Shown: positions 34,994 through 47,700 of the stretch, one piece after another
How the letters are laid out: the number at the start of each line of letters is the position of its first letter
Position numbering within the stretch: the stretch's first letter is position 1
Source: Schistosoma mansoni
Taxonomy: Eukaryota > Platyhelminthes > Trematoda > Strigeidida > Schistosomatidae
Reading direction: 5' to 3'
Length of the DNA stretch: 64,000 nucleotides
Assembly: GCF_000237925.1 (NCBI RefSeq)
Contig: NC_031502.1
Location: 17,544,909 to 17,608,908, forward strand
The notes under the pieces: model-generated
The model's input: the letters and a program-made list of their open reading frames with translations, nothing else
The model's database searches: none
What the model was told of the DNA's origin: nothing
Made by a program: the position numbers and the translations under genes

Positions 34994-35875
34994 CTTAAAT
35001 GCAATACTGTCCCGGTTGATTTCTTAAAGCATTTTAAATTTGTGTTTTATCTTTTACTTAATATGTACATCTGTAAACACTAACTGTAATGTTTTCTTTT
35101 GCAAGTTGTTTAAAAAAAGATTGATTGTTGTGTTTCAAAATATGTGTATTCCATGCTAATTCTCTCGCCAACTTCAAACATAAGGGGGAAAATTACGTTG
35201 GTCAAGATATGGCAGCTCATTTGAATTGCACTAAACCGGAATCCCGACATCGCTCAGTCACTGGCAACACTACTCACAAGTGATGCGAAAAAGGTGTTAT
35301 AATTACGCATTAGTTTTAGCGTGCTTTCTACTCTTTGTGAACATGGGTCCCCCAGTATGTTAAACCGAGTGAATTGCTCTGTTCGCTTTTGAGGATTCTA
35401 GGCGCGTGGTCTGCTAAATCCGAAAAAGTAGTCAGCTATCTTGTGATACCGAATTGTCTTTAAATTGACACTTATTTTCTGTTCAAGTTCTAAGAATCTG
35501 TCACAAACCAGCCCAATGTGGTTAGTATTGACAAAATCTCATTTTACCGTGGTTTGTTCTCTTGATGAATATTTTGTGAGTTGTCCTGATGTGCAATGTT
35601 GACTGCTAAAGTCGATACGTATGTACAGGAGACCCTAGGTATTGCATATATTATAAGTAAAGATGAATGGCTTACTTATAAATATTGGTACAAAGGGGCA
35701 CCAGATATATATGGGCCACACAAAACTATCAGGATGGAAAAGAGAAAAGGAGTAAGATGCATATATAAAAAATAAGAGTAATGATAGGGGAAACTGGAAT
35801 GTATAACCAGAAGATCTCTTTCAGTTAAATAAGTTACGTTCACTTTTTATGACGAAAAAGTAAAAGAAAGTTAAA
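34994..35875. other. 3' flank of RING gene; short R1 tail
   Basis: No canonical AATAAA lies directly after the stop. At 35674-35715 the sequence AATATTGGTACAAAGGGGCA and CCAGATATATATGGGCC matches the terminus of repeat family R1 (see 61.0 kb). Nothing else was recognised. Confidence 0.45.
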
Positions 35876-35879
35876 GCAG

Positions 35880-36895
35880 GATCGTCACTGGCTTCTATTC
35901 CAAGCCATATCTGATAACGTCTCTAGCCACTGTGTTGCACCATCTCTCATACCCCAGCTAGGGAGTCGTGAAGGACCAACAGAAGCCAACCCTTTGCAGC
36001 TCTTTCATACCACAACACCATGTCATACACTGACGACCACTCTGCTTTTTCCAACCACTCCCAGCGTCGACAGAAAATGCACGATGAAGAATTCTATGGG
36101 ATGACATTCTTATAACATGTCCAAGCCACCGAAGTCGATGTTTCAAGTTGATGACACCAATTGGATTATCGTCTCTGCGCCCGAACACACGATGCCGAAC
36201 CTCTGCATTACTAACATAGTGTTGCCACTGGATGTCAGCAATCCTTCGGAGACAACGATGATCAAACACAGAGAGACGTCTAACATCCTCAACTCGGAGA
36301 GGCCAGGTTTCACAAGCATAGAGCAAAACTGCTCTCATCGACGCGTTGTAGATCTGACCTTTTACAGCCAGACTAACATCACGAAGGCGCCAAAGATGGC
36401 CCAGATTGGCATAAGCCGCTCTGACTTTCACTTTAAGTGAATCGATCTCCACTCACGCCCCGCCAGCACTTATGTAGCTACCTAGATACACGAACTTCTC
36501 AACTACTTCAATCTACTCACCACTCAAGGTGAGTGGTCTTGTAAGAGTACTTTGCACTTCGAAGGTGTAAAGCGCATACCGTACCCATGGACACTGATTA
36601 ATTGCGGATTGTATGGCTTGGGCATTATCGCACAGTAAGACAACATCATCCGCATACTCAAGGTCGAGGTCTTTCTTCAGGCAACAGATCCACACCGCCA
36701 TTACTTATATCCATCACAGCTGTTTCTAGAACGTCATCGTTAGCAAAGTTGAAAAGGAATGGTGAAATTGATCAACCCTGTCTAATCCCACTGCTTGAAT
36801 GGAACAATTGAGAAAGGTGGTTGTATGCCGTCACTCTACCTAAGGTGTTTGTATACAGAGTTTTTAGGATGTTAATAAACCTCTCAGCCACACTC
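35880..36895 (-). pseudogene. RTE-like LINE fragment, third type
   Basis: The minus strand reads INILKTLYTNT and a GIRQG-like motif near 36790, LEYADDVVLLCDNAQAIQSAIN near 36670, then KVKVRAAYANLGHLWRLRDV, LYACETWPLRVEDVRRL and RWLGHVIRMSSHR to about 35960. These are the RT end and C-terminal region of an RTE-clade element distinct from the intact one. It is broken by deletions and stops. On the right it is cut by the SINE at 36897. Confidence 0.8.
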
Positions 36896-36896
36896 T

Positions 36897-37078
36897 TCTT
36901 CAATAGAAGGGTGGCTAGCATTGGAATTCCGAACGCGAGTTTCGACCTATTTAGGACATGTCAGCTTGATGTGCCAGCATCACAGGGTTGATGTTGACTT
37001 CCGGAGTCGAACCCAGTAACGTTCGCTTCAAACGTCAGTGCGTTATCCACTTAGCTACTGAACCCTGATAGCCACCTG
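36897..37078 (-). mobile_element. second Sm-alpha-type SINE, degenerate ribozyme
   Basis: The minus strand has a tRNA-like head (37076-36984; AGCTAAGTGGATAACGCA and GGGTTCGACTCC), then CTGACATGTCCTAAATAGGT and CGAAACTCGCGTTC (about 36976-36930), then GGAATTCCAATGCTAGCC. It aligns with the Sm-alpha hammerhead (CTGATGAGTCC...), but two invariant core bases (the GA of CUGANGA) are replaced and stem II has a mismatch. Self-cleavage is therefore unlikely. It interrupts the RTE fragment on its left. Confidence 0.72.
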
Positions 37079-37436
37079 CTTGTGCAATGTGGTGACGTTT
37101 GAATTCACTTGGTATTGTTTGTATCGTCCCATTGTCGTATAGGACTGCAATTGATCAGTCTCTTATTAGTATATGTGCGGACTGTCACAAGCTTTATAAG
37201 TAAAGAGGGATGGTGGCTAGCAGTGTAACGCGGGTCATGGATCTCATGTCTTCCTAGTTTCCCCAACTGACAAATGATTTGTTCTCTGTAACAGTAGGTT
37301 ATCACTGACGACATCTGAGAAATGTCTATAGTATCCTACGTAAATAATCCTTTATTATAACTGTACTTATTCGATGTTGATGCTTCAAGCTTCAGCTCCA
37401 TGCAACTGAATTGTTATAAGGTTGGTGTTGGAAAAC
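37079..37436. other. no gene recognised
   Basis: Unassigned sequence between the SINE and the duplicated block. It includes the end of a candidate alternative last exon (37474-37414, minus; see the duplicated block). Confidence 0.35.
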
Positions 37437-37474
37437 TAAGAAATGTGTTCCCTGACATTACGTATGGAAGTAGT
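37414..37474 (-). pseudogene. duplicate last-exon start of the NYN ribonuclease gene
   Basis: The acceptor CTTTTTCAG and the first 14 or so codons of the last exon at 41913 are repeated here (reading LLPYVMSGN, then TFL). After that the sequence diverges and ends at a stop after SFPTPTL. It lies downstream of the real last exon in transcription order. It could therefore be a dead duplicate or an alternative last exon that replaces the conserved PEDPYGPKGPSL ending. Confidence 0.6.
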
Positions 37475-38644
37475 CTGAAAAAGCAATGAATTGATAGGAA
37501 AGGTTTGTGAAGAAAAAATGAATTACTAACTAGTGGAACTTATTTTCACAGGTTCAACTGTTTTAAAATGACAGTACAGGACTTATACTTGTTTGTTTCA
37601 TAAAAACTAGCGTAGATTGTGAAATGCTTTAATGATATAAACTGAGAAATTATTGATAAACAGAAGTAAACAATGAGGACATCAGTAAAGCGTTAGCTTT
37701 CCGAAAATCCGACTAACAAATTGTAAGAAGACTATTGTAGATATACGCGGATAAACTATTTTGACTAATTGAATTTCTTTTCTGAACATCAGTTCCCAAA
37801 GGATAGCACAACTCCCGATTCAAATCAAAAATATCGCAGGGATCGACAATATATAAACTCAATACGGTCAGTTTCAACGCAGAAATTGGTACGTATATAC
37901 ATGTGTTCAAGTTGCCATACCCCATAAGCATAGAAATGAGATTGTCAGGCCAAATCTCAGGATACTAGAGACAGTTACAGTATCAGTGGGAATACGAAGA
38001 ATTAGGTATCGAAGATACGAGTGGGAAAGAAAATATAAATTACTGAAATAAATATAAACAGAAGTTATGAGGAGTTCAGGGAAAGACAACAAACGGATGC
38101 ACCTGCACCATTGCAAACAATTTTGAGTCACGTCACTCAAAGTTTCTGACCATTTTTACGATAATTACGAGTAGGAGATAGTCTGTATCTATTAATATGT
38201 CCAAGTCCAATTGTCAGTGACTTTCTGAACTGATGCCATGTTTTGGTTCGTCCACCCTTAGCTTCCTTCCAGCCTACGCTTACACCAGAAAGCATCGTCC
38301 GTCCAGGTAGTCGGTGGATGGACATATGTAACGCATGTTTCAACCACCTTAGTTGATGAAGATTCACTACCTCTTCAGTCGATTTGCCATCTTTGCCTTG
38401 TGCTCTATTCCTGACCCAGACACTACTTACTCCGTGGCCTTAAAACACACGAACAATGCTTCTAAGACACCTACGATTAAATACTAGTAATCTATGAATA
38501 TTTTTCACTCTTAATAGCCGTGTTTCGCACCCATAAAGTAGGAGAGAACGAATCACTGCGCAGTAAACTCATCCTTTGTTTAAAAGACGGATATCTTGTT
38601 TACCCCACAAGTTGACGAAACTTGATGGAGTTTTTTGAATTCGT
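37437..38644. repeat. 1.2-kb near-identical direct duplication, copy A
   Basis: Matches 41876-43083 at a constant offset of 4439 bp with only a few differences seen (for example near 37446 and 38600). It contains the start of the last exon of the NYN ribonuclease gene, intron sequence, and an RTE ORF piece on the minus strand (38640-38137: LYGCETRLLRV-like, then MNLHQLRWLKHALHMSIHRL). Confidence 0.93.
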
Positions 38645-38810
38645 ACGACTTCGCCTTCAGACCTTGGGTTTGCTGCTTTTAGTCTCACCGCTCTTCAAAC
38701 GACCTGTCTGGCATGGTAGGACCTTGAGGAACGATTGTTCCAGCCAGTATAGCTCGATTGATTCATCACGATAGGCAAGCCCTACTACCACGTCAAGGTC
38801 TCAGCAACGG
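38645..38810 (-). mobile_element. RTE LINE 5' UTR fragment
   Basis: Reverse complement of about 52985-53150 of the intact RTE (TACGACTTCGCCTTC through CCTACTACCACGTCAAGG). It is joined to copy A of the duplication at a GTAC microhomology. Confidence 0.85.
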
Positions 38811-38859
38811 TGGGGATCTTGTTAATAACTCCTGTCAATCGGATATCATCTGTAAAGAT

Positions 38860-38955
38860 GTCTCTGTATGATACTTTGTTGTCCGGTGGGTACAGTGGTT
38901 CTAGTTTCTTCAAAGTGCTCTACCCATTCGTTCCAGTGGTTAGTTTCCCTTTAAT
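38860..38955 (-). pseudogene. SR2-like LINE scrap
   Basis: GTCCGGTGGGTACAGTGGTT and TTCTTCAAAGTGCTCTACCC match the linker region of the SR2-like family as seen at 11.9 kb and 39.25 kb. Confidence 0.55.
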
Positions 38956-38959
38956 TAAC

Positions 38960-39205
38960 TAAAAATAATAACAAAGCGGATATGTAAAAAATCCCAAACC
39001 TTAACCAAAAAAGCCTAGTCACAGTCGACCAAGTATGCTTTGATACAATGAATACACAAAATCAAAACACACAAGTACAATGTCACCCTGACCAAAATAA
39101 ATTCAATTAAAGTAGTGTTGATCTGTAATTTACGATCAAAGTAGTAAATGTAAGTCAACGAGAAACAATACCACTGTCCTTTTTAAATAGCACGTACCTA
39201 ACTCT
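38960..39205 (-). mobile_element. CR1-like LINE 5' UTR fragment
   Basis: The end CAATACCACTGTCCTTTTTA with the adjoining AATAGC matches 20398-20422 of the minus-strand CR1 LINE, and the remainder is loosely similar to its 5' UTR. Only the 5' part is present, with no ORF1. Confidence 0.6.
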
Positions 39206-39224
39206 ATTACCCATCTATTGTTAT

Positions 39225-39960
39225 TTATCAGTTGTTATATATAGAAAGGTTCTTTGCCTTAAAACCCAGTGGGTGTAGTGGTGCTAGTTTCTTCAAAGTG
39301 CTCTACCCACTCGTTCCAGTGCTTCGTTTCCCTTCTTTGTCCCTGACTGGTCTTTGTGGTCCACTGTACTTCACAACAAGCTTCTTGGTTGTCACACATT
39401 TCTCTCACGCGTCCTTCTCTTGCAGCTTATTCTGATGTGGTTGGTAAGTCTTCTACATATTTCCTCTTGTGATCGCTAATGTCCCGCTTCACTCATTTAT
39501 CTGCTTCTGTATATTCGACCTGTTCGTTGGTTTTCTCTGAGTTTGTTCGTCCGTTGTTGAATGTTGCCTCCTTGTTTTCCGTTCTTAAGTTTTCCTAACG
39601 ATGTTTACAAACATCCACTTTTCTGCTGGTGCTTCTTGGACCCTAAAACCTGAGATGTTGAAGTTATCACTTCTTTAGTGCCGTTCCAGTTGCTCTCCAT
39701 AGTGGATTCCTCTTTTTCTAGTAGATCTTGTAAGACTGGGAAGCTGTTTCTGAGAGCTGTCTTGAACTCGGTGAGCTTGTTAGTCTCAACGGAAGGTTGT
39801 ATTAAACTTTTGTAGTGCTGTTGTCCAAGTGTCCAATGCCCGTTTAGCTTCAGCTATATCTTGGCCACCATTAGGTGGCAATGGGAAGTTGTATTAGCTC
39901 TTCCGTCCGTTCTCACTTATTGGATGGACTTTCTGAATGTTTTATTCCTGCAGATGTCGA
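39225..39960 (-). pseudogene. SR2-like LINE fragment (linker region)
   Basis: Read on the minus strand: a lysine-rich EKTNEQVEYTEADK-like region, REGRVREMCDN-like sequence and an HFEE motif, corresponding to the region between endonuclease and RT in the copy at 10.9-13.0 kb. It contains several stops. Confidence 0.65.
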
Positions 39961-40233
39961 CTAATATCAACATTTGTAACTTGTAGTAAACACACGCACG
40001 CAATGCTGAGAGTATACTCATGATCGGACAGCAAGCTACTCGTTATCCCTTAAGCCCATTGGCCGTCTCACCCAGTGGCAGAAGTCAACAGAGACTCTTG
40101 TATCCAGATTGAAGTAGTTAGATGCATCTGCTGCCCCGCTTATCCATTTATTTAAGTTTGCTTTTGCGAGTTGACTGCTGACGAAACCTGAATACATATT
40201 ACAAGAATTTCCGCTGACTTTTTTCAGCTGGAT
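39961..40233. other. unassigned spacer
   Basis: No recognised motif. Confidence 0.3.
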
Positions 40234-40325
40234 GAGTCAGTCAGCTACAACGTAGGACCAGGTACATATATGCATCGGTACAAGTTGCCATACCTTTTCA
40301 GCACAACAAGATGAACACCGGATGC
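40234..40325 (-). mobile_element. RTE LINE 3' UTR tail-only fragment
   Basis: GTCAGTCAGCTACAACGTAG onward is the reverse complement of about 56805-56895 of the intact RTE. No ORF sequence is attached. Confidence 0.85.
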
Positions 40326-41798
40326 AACAGGCTATGATCTTAGAGGACAATGTATAGGTTCGTGTTCGGTCATGAATATATTCGCAGCATTTGCTTGAGT
40401 ATGTTCACATCAAGTTACCAATGTTGATGTTAGTCGACAACTTCTGGTGAAACGTTTAGTGGGGTTGTGAACCTATACTGAGACGATAGGAGAATCTACG
40501 TTACACACCCAGCCACCGAATTTACTAGAACACTATGCCCATCATTATGAGTGGGAAATAGGTTGAGACATAAAATTGGTCTGTGGTTATCGGTCTGTGC
40601 TACGTAAAGGGACATATACCTACTAGATTATATACACAGGACGGTGGTAATCAATTGTGAGGAACTTAGTGTGATATGGTAGCAACCTATGACATGCAAA
40701 TATACATTTATTACCTTTATTGACATATTAAGGGGTATATAATCATGTCTTCCTCTGCTCACACTGATTCATCTATTCTTTATTTCGATTTACACCTACC
40801 ATTACTATTGTTTATAACAACTCATTTTATTTCACTTGTCATCTTTTAAAGCGCTCCGATTTGGAGCAATATGCAAATATCCTAAGACCTGCATTGTAAT
40901 AATTGAGCACTATTGATTCGCTTAGAGTGAGATTTAAAAATAATATTTGGATTTGTGACTGTGATCAACGTAATTAGCAATGTTTAACGCTCAAAAATAA
41001 TCAATAAGTTCATTAGGACTGAGTAAAAAAAATATGACGTGACACTTGTTTAGCTTAAAGTTATTTATGAACTCATTAGCTGTATATCCATATCGAAGAG
41101 TGACTATGTGTTCAGACAAAAATCATTACTTTGGATTATGGAACTTCGAACTAAAGCGATCAATTTGAATGAATGTAATTTTACAAAAGTTTGATCATGC
41201 TCAGTCCTCATAAATGAAGTTATTTTCACGAGGGTTTTGCGCTAGCGGATATTGTTATGCAGTTCGATCAACTTGAAAATCATATCTAGCCGTCTATTTA
41301 GCTAAATTGTAACTGCATTTTAATGAAACTGTTGATGTGATAGTTATAAATCTTCACTAAAAATAATCTGTAAATGTATACACTGACCAAAATAAATTCA
41401 ATTTCTGACCTAACTGAAATGATCGGTTTCGTTACAAAAATAATACAACTTTACAAAAAAGAGTTGATTACTAGGTGAAAATAACATTTTGATCACTTCT
41501 AGTTGATGACTAAATTATCCTCAAATACAGAAAACTACATTTATTTCACAACTTAAAAGCCATATTTATTGAGAGAATAAAAAGCAAGATAGTAACAATA
41601 AACAAACTACGTAATTTCAATAAATGATAGTTTCCTCTGAATTCATTAATAAATAATTATTTCTGGAGTGTTTTTATACAAAAACAAATAAACCAATAAT
41701 TTCAGATGAAGATAATCATTCGCTTTTGCTTCTTACACAATTTGAGTTAAATAGAGTAGTAATGGAAAAACGCAAAAAAGATAAGAAGATGAACCCGA
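40326..41798. other. downstream flank of the NYN ribonuclease gene
   Basis: AT-rich sequence without recognised repeats or frames. On the minus strand it would hold the 3' UTR of the gene ending at 41799. Confidence 0.4.
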
Positions 41799-44700
41799 TT
41801 AATCCTTGGTTGAATTTGATATTGTTAAACATTCAGATAAGGATGGACCTTTAGGCCCGTAAGGATCTTCAGGAAGAAGAAATATGTTCCCTGACATTAC
41901 GTATGGAAGTAGTCTGAAAAAGCAATGAATTGATAGGAAAGGTTTGTGAAGAAAAAATGAATTACTAACTAGTGGAACTTATTTTCACAGGTTCAACTGT
42001 TTTAAAATGACAGTACAGGACTTATACTTGTTTGTTTCATAAAAACTAGCGTAGATTGTGAAATGCTTTAATGATATAAACTGAGAAATTATTGATAAAC
42101 AGAAGTAAACAATGAGGACATCAGTAAAGCGTTAGCTTTCCGAAAATCCGACTAACAAATTGTAAGAAGACTATTGTAGATATACGCGGATAAACTATTT
42201 TGACTAATTGAATTTCTTTTCTGAACATCAGTTCCCAAAGGATAGCACAACTCCCGATTCAAATCAAAAATATCGCAGGGATCGACAATATATAAACTCA
42301 ATACGGTCAGTTTCAACGCAGAAATTGGTACGTATATACATGTGTTCAAGTTGCCATACCCCATAAGCATAGAAATGAGATTGTCAGGCCAAATCTCAGG
42401 ATACTAGAGACAGTTACAGTATCAGTGGGAATACGAAGAATTAGGTATCGAAGATACGAGTGGGAAAGAAAATATAAATTACTGAAATAAATATAAACAG
42501 AAGTTATGAGGAGTTCAGGGAAAGACAACAAACGGATGCACCTGCACCATTGCAAACAATTTTGAGTCACGTCACTCAAAGTTTCTGACCATTTTTACGA
42601 TAATTACGAGTAGGAGATAGTCTGTATCTATTAATATGTCCAAGTCCAATTGTCAGTGACTTTCTGAACTGATGCCATGTTTTGGTTCGTCCACCCTTAG
42701 CTTCCTTCCAGCCTACGCTTACACCAGAAAGCATCGTCCGTCCAGGTAGTCGGTGGATGGACATATGTAACGCATGTTTCAACCACCTTAGTTGATGAAG
42801 ATTCACTACCTCTTCAGTCGATTTGCCATCTTTGCCTTGTGCTCTATTCCTGACCCAGACACTACTTACTCCGTGGCCTTAAAACACACGAACAATGCTT
42901 CTAAGACACCTACGATTAAATACTAGTAATCTATGAATATTTTTCACTCTTAATAGCCGTGTTTCGCACCCATAAAGTAGGAGAGAACGAATCACTGCGC
43001 AGTAAACTCATCCTTTGTTTAAAAGACGGATATCTTGCCTACCCCACAAGTTGACGAAACTTGATGGAGTTTTTTGAATTCGTGCAAAGATTTCGTCAGA
43101 CATCAGGACCAACGAGACACTCAAGATGAGTTAAGCGGTCGATGCGTTCAACTACTTTACTCCCTATCATTAGTTCAGGCGATGACGCAAGCCAATCTTG
43201 AAGTGACATTCTACATTTTGAGGAAGAGAACCTCATCCTAAACATGCTTGGATTGTTGCTTAAAGTGGTTGGAAGACTATGTTTTGTCAGTGTCTTCACC
43301 AAACAGAACGATATCACCTGGGTATTCTAAGTCAACAAGTGAATCCTCAAGATCAACGGAGTGGAATTCTGCCTTACGATCAAGGGATACACTTATAGTT
43401 GGACTTAGAAAAGTATGTTTATGTTTCAGAATCTGCCGGATGGTGAATATTTGGTATAGACATTAACGTCCAAATCTGAAGCCAAACCAGTTTACTTGGT
43501 TCACTCTTCACGAGCTCTAGTTAGACGTTAAATTATTATTTTAGACACTGTATAAGCTTAAGTGATTCCTCTGTGATTGTCACAAGAGGATTTTTGTTGT
43601 TTCTGATAAACTGGGATGATCAACGATCGAGACCAGTCATGTGGAATTGAATCCAGTTTCCAGATTTCAGTTATCCTAACTGCTAAAACTAGATCACCAT
43701 CCTTAAACATATGAAAGGTTAATCCATCACAGTTTTATGGAGAGTGCTGTGGGCGGTCTATGCTCCTCCACGTCAGATAACAGGCGTAAGTGAGTAGTTC
43801 ATCAGCCCCTGCTGATTTCCCTTGATCAGATTATCCACAGCTTTTTCGACTTCACTAGGAGTTGGAGGACGTACATGGACTTTCCATTCATGTAGCTTAG
43901 AAATTGTTAACTGGGAGAAGGGTAAAGGCCATTCGATTTGTTTCGTAAGGTGTTCTGCTCATCGGTTTAATCTCCTGGATTGACATTGAATAATAGTCCT
44001 GTCTTCTTCCGTGATAGTTTCTCTAATATCTATTGTCATTAATCCCATTAATGATAATGAAATTAATTTATCTTTACTGGTAATTTTGTTAATTTTATCT
44101 CTAAGTGGCTCGGCAAGTTGAATCATTGCACTTTTGTGCTAGGCGTCACACTGATTATATACATATATATATATATATATCTGTTGTACACACTTCTCTT
44201 ATTCTATACCATTTGTGCTTCTAACCTGAGCTCGGGACAACTATTCTGACAGACAACTTTTTATCACGTTTGTGTTGTAGTGCTTTATCCTTAAATACGA
44301 AGTGTAAGGGAGGATATCACCCTTGTTTCCACACATCAGTTAAAGGTGGTTTCGGTTTTGTCAACTTCAACTCATTCTTTTGTATTAAATGTTTCAGAGG
44401 GAATCCTTTCTATTGACTTTCTGTGTTTTTTAGTTGTGGTTATTTGACTTTCAATGCATTTTTCCTTTATAGTTTATTTCACTATGATTTTGTGTCAAGT
44501 GACAATTGTTGAGTTGATAAAACTTCAGTTCATGACCAATGAATCGATATATTGGTAAATTAACTTGAATCTAAATCTTAATTTCCCTCATTCTTTCACA
44601 ATAAATCCTAACAAAATATGTCTTTGGTGTAGCTCGGGCTAGAAGATAGTCGAGTTATTACATAGTGTATCTTTGTAACAGTGAAATTCATCTCTTCGCT

Positions 44701-47700
44701 AAGCGAAGTTTTGGTACTTCATAATTAGATTATTTAAACACAGACAACACAAGAAAAAAAATATGTGTTTATCACAGTTCATTGGGCTAAATAGCTTCCC
44801 AAAGTCTTTTACGTAGACTGTTTACTCGGTCAGAGTATAAATATACAATTTAAGCAAACTAAAACGTGAAGCTTATTACTTAAGACAATTGACTCGGTTT
44901 TCTATAATTTATCATAATCAGTGCAAATAGCAAAATATTTCACGGTTGGAGTCGATGGACACAAAGTTCTGAAAATAAGACTCAAACGTGTTGCGACTCA
45001 TAAGCAAACTGTCAGAAACCGTGAGGTTGGATAGCCTCCCTCAGAGATTAGTCACATTATGTCGGTTATTATCCAGTAGGTCGTTAATTTAATCGTGGAG
45101 TACTGTACAATGTATCATATTTATCTATTTCTAAGAAGCCGTCTTGAAAAAAGGAATAACAAGGAAATAGCAATTAGCAACAGTCGAACACGAGCAGAGA
45201 ATGTCAGGGCACAAGCAAAGTACTCAGAAACAAACAAGCAAATGAAGAAGAGTATTAAAGCCGACAAACAGAAATACATGGGAGAACTAGCGACGACGGC
45301 AGAAAAAGCTGCAAGAGAAGGGAATTTGAAACAACTATATGATACAACGAAGAAACTAGCAGGGAGATGTAGTAAGCCGGAGAGATCAGTCAGGGACAAT
45401 CACGGAGGTTCAAGAACAGAGAATAAGATGGGTAGAATACTTTGAGGAACTGCTGAATAGACCAGCTCCATTGAATACACCGGACATCGAAGCAACACAC
45501 ACAAACCTTCTTATATCTGTCACTCCACCAACGACCGAGGAAATCAAGATGGCCATCGAACAAATCAAGAATGGGAAGGCAGCAGGACCTTACTATATAC
45601 CAGCTGAAGCACTGAAGTCAAACATTGAAGTAACTGCAAACATGCTTCGCCTTCTATGCCAATCTTGAAGTGACATTCTACATTTTGAGGAAGAGAACCT
45701 CATCCTAAACATGCTTGGATTGTTGCTTAAAGTGGTTGGAAGACTATGATTTGTCAGTGTCTTCACCAAACAGAACGATTTCATCAGGTCCACTTATCGG
45801 CTTAGAATATGCAGATAATCTAGTTCTGTTTGGTGAAGACGCTGATAAAATGCAGAGTCTTTTGTTAGCACTGAGTAAACACTCCAGGATATTTGGAATG
45901 CGTTTCTCCCCCTTTGAATGCAAATTGTTGCTCCAGGACTGAGCTGCGTCAATAAGCGAACTAAGGATAGGGAGTGAAGTAGTCGAACGCGTCGACAACT
46001 TCACTTATCTTGAAACTCTGATCAGCCCTTATGGATTGGCGTCTGACGAAATCTCAGCACGGATTCAAAAAGCTCGTTTAGCTTTTGCCGAGTCACGTCA
46101 CCTATGACAAAGACGAGATATCCGACTATCAATTAAGGGACGAGTATACTGTGAATCAGTTCGTTCTGTTTTACTTTACGGCTACGAAACGTTGCCATTA
46201 AGGGTAGAAAATACTCGTAAGTTACTAGTTGATGAGGTTGTAAATCTTCACTGACTGAGATGGTTGAGTCACGTGTTACGTATGCCTGAACACCGATTAC
46301 CACGACGCGCTATGATGACTAGTATTGGGGATGGTTGGAAGAGAGTTAGGGGCGGCCAAACCAAAACGTGGCATCAGTGCTTGAAGTCACTAACTACTAG
46401 TCTGAGCCATGTTGGTAGATGCATACTACTTGGTTGGGGTCCGCGTGACTATCGTAACCAATGGTTGGATACTCTGTGTGACATGGCTCAGAATCGATCA
46501 CAATGGCGAAGGTGCATACGCTCTTCGTCTTCCCTTAAACCGTAAGATTTAAATTACTTTATACCTTTTTTCACGAAATAACTCCTTCTCCCTGTATTGT
46601 ACTCTTATATGCAATTTTTGTCTCGACATATTACTACCAATGAAGTAACTGCTCTTATTAAATTGGTGTTGATCTTGTTGTTCTAATGAGGTGTGGCAAC
46701 TTGGACCAATTAAATATAAGTGCGTGGTCCTGAGTTGTAGCTGACTGACTGAGATGTATAAATCCTAGAGACACGTTAGTGATTATCTACGCTGCTACAT
46801 CTATGCAATTTATCAGTAAAACTGAGTTCAACACAACACTTATTATAAATCAGAACTGTGAGATCCGATTATTTTATAAAGATGATAAATAGCTTTGTCA
46901 GGGAAATATAAGTGGAAACCAAGTGAATTCGATAAAAGAGTTGATTTGACAAGATATATTTCATATAGATGAATAAACAAGTAATAACTCTGGACGACTT
47001 TAATAACCTTATATAGTCTTTGAATGACTGTATATATGATAGAAAGTTGTTTAAACTTTATACTAAATACAAAACAATTCGATTCCATCTATAGTTCTTC
47101 TAACAGATAAAACTGGATGTAGTTTATTTATTTATTTTAACACATAAATATTGGTACAAAGGGGCACCAGATATATATGCGCCGCAAAAATCTCATTTGG
47201 TTTGTGTGAGGGCTGTGAAGTAATTTATTAATACTACTCAGAATCTGGAGTCGAAGTGGGTTTGCTAGTTTCAAAATCGAATGATTTATTTAATAAGTTA
47301 CCAATCCACATACTCAACTCCTTGTTATGACAGGACTGTTTCAACTAGCCAATTGACGTACAAAAATGTAAAAATCATATCACTTACCGTGTTTCAATAA
47401 GTTTTTTAAATTTAGCATTTTCGAACATAAGATCACGATATTGATCATTGGATATAACAACTGCATTCTTGTCAGCTGCCAATTGCAAGATTATGCTGGA
47501 TATTCACAAACAAATAAACACAGATTTTTAAAAATAAAAAAGATTAACTTGTTTACTTAAATCTTGTGCTTCGGAAACTATTGAAACTACATACTTGAGT
47601 AAATAATTTAGGAATCTCTATAAATTGTAAAGGTAATGTATTTTGTAAGCTTCAATGGCTAAGGAAAACCATGATACCGAATTACTATTTCTTGTAAATC

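Noticed and set aside
36984-37076. tRNA-like sequence
   Set aside because: Same reason: it is the head of the second, degenerate SINE copy.
37713-38140. Small minus-strand genes, also present identically at 42152-42579
   Set aside because: They are intronic or LINE-adjacent frames inside the duplicated block; identity reflects recent DNA duplication and no motif supports coding.
43096-43466. Opposed open frames as a gene pair
   Set aside because: The minus frame is an RTE fragment and the plus frame is its complement.
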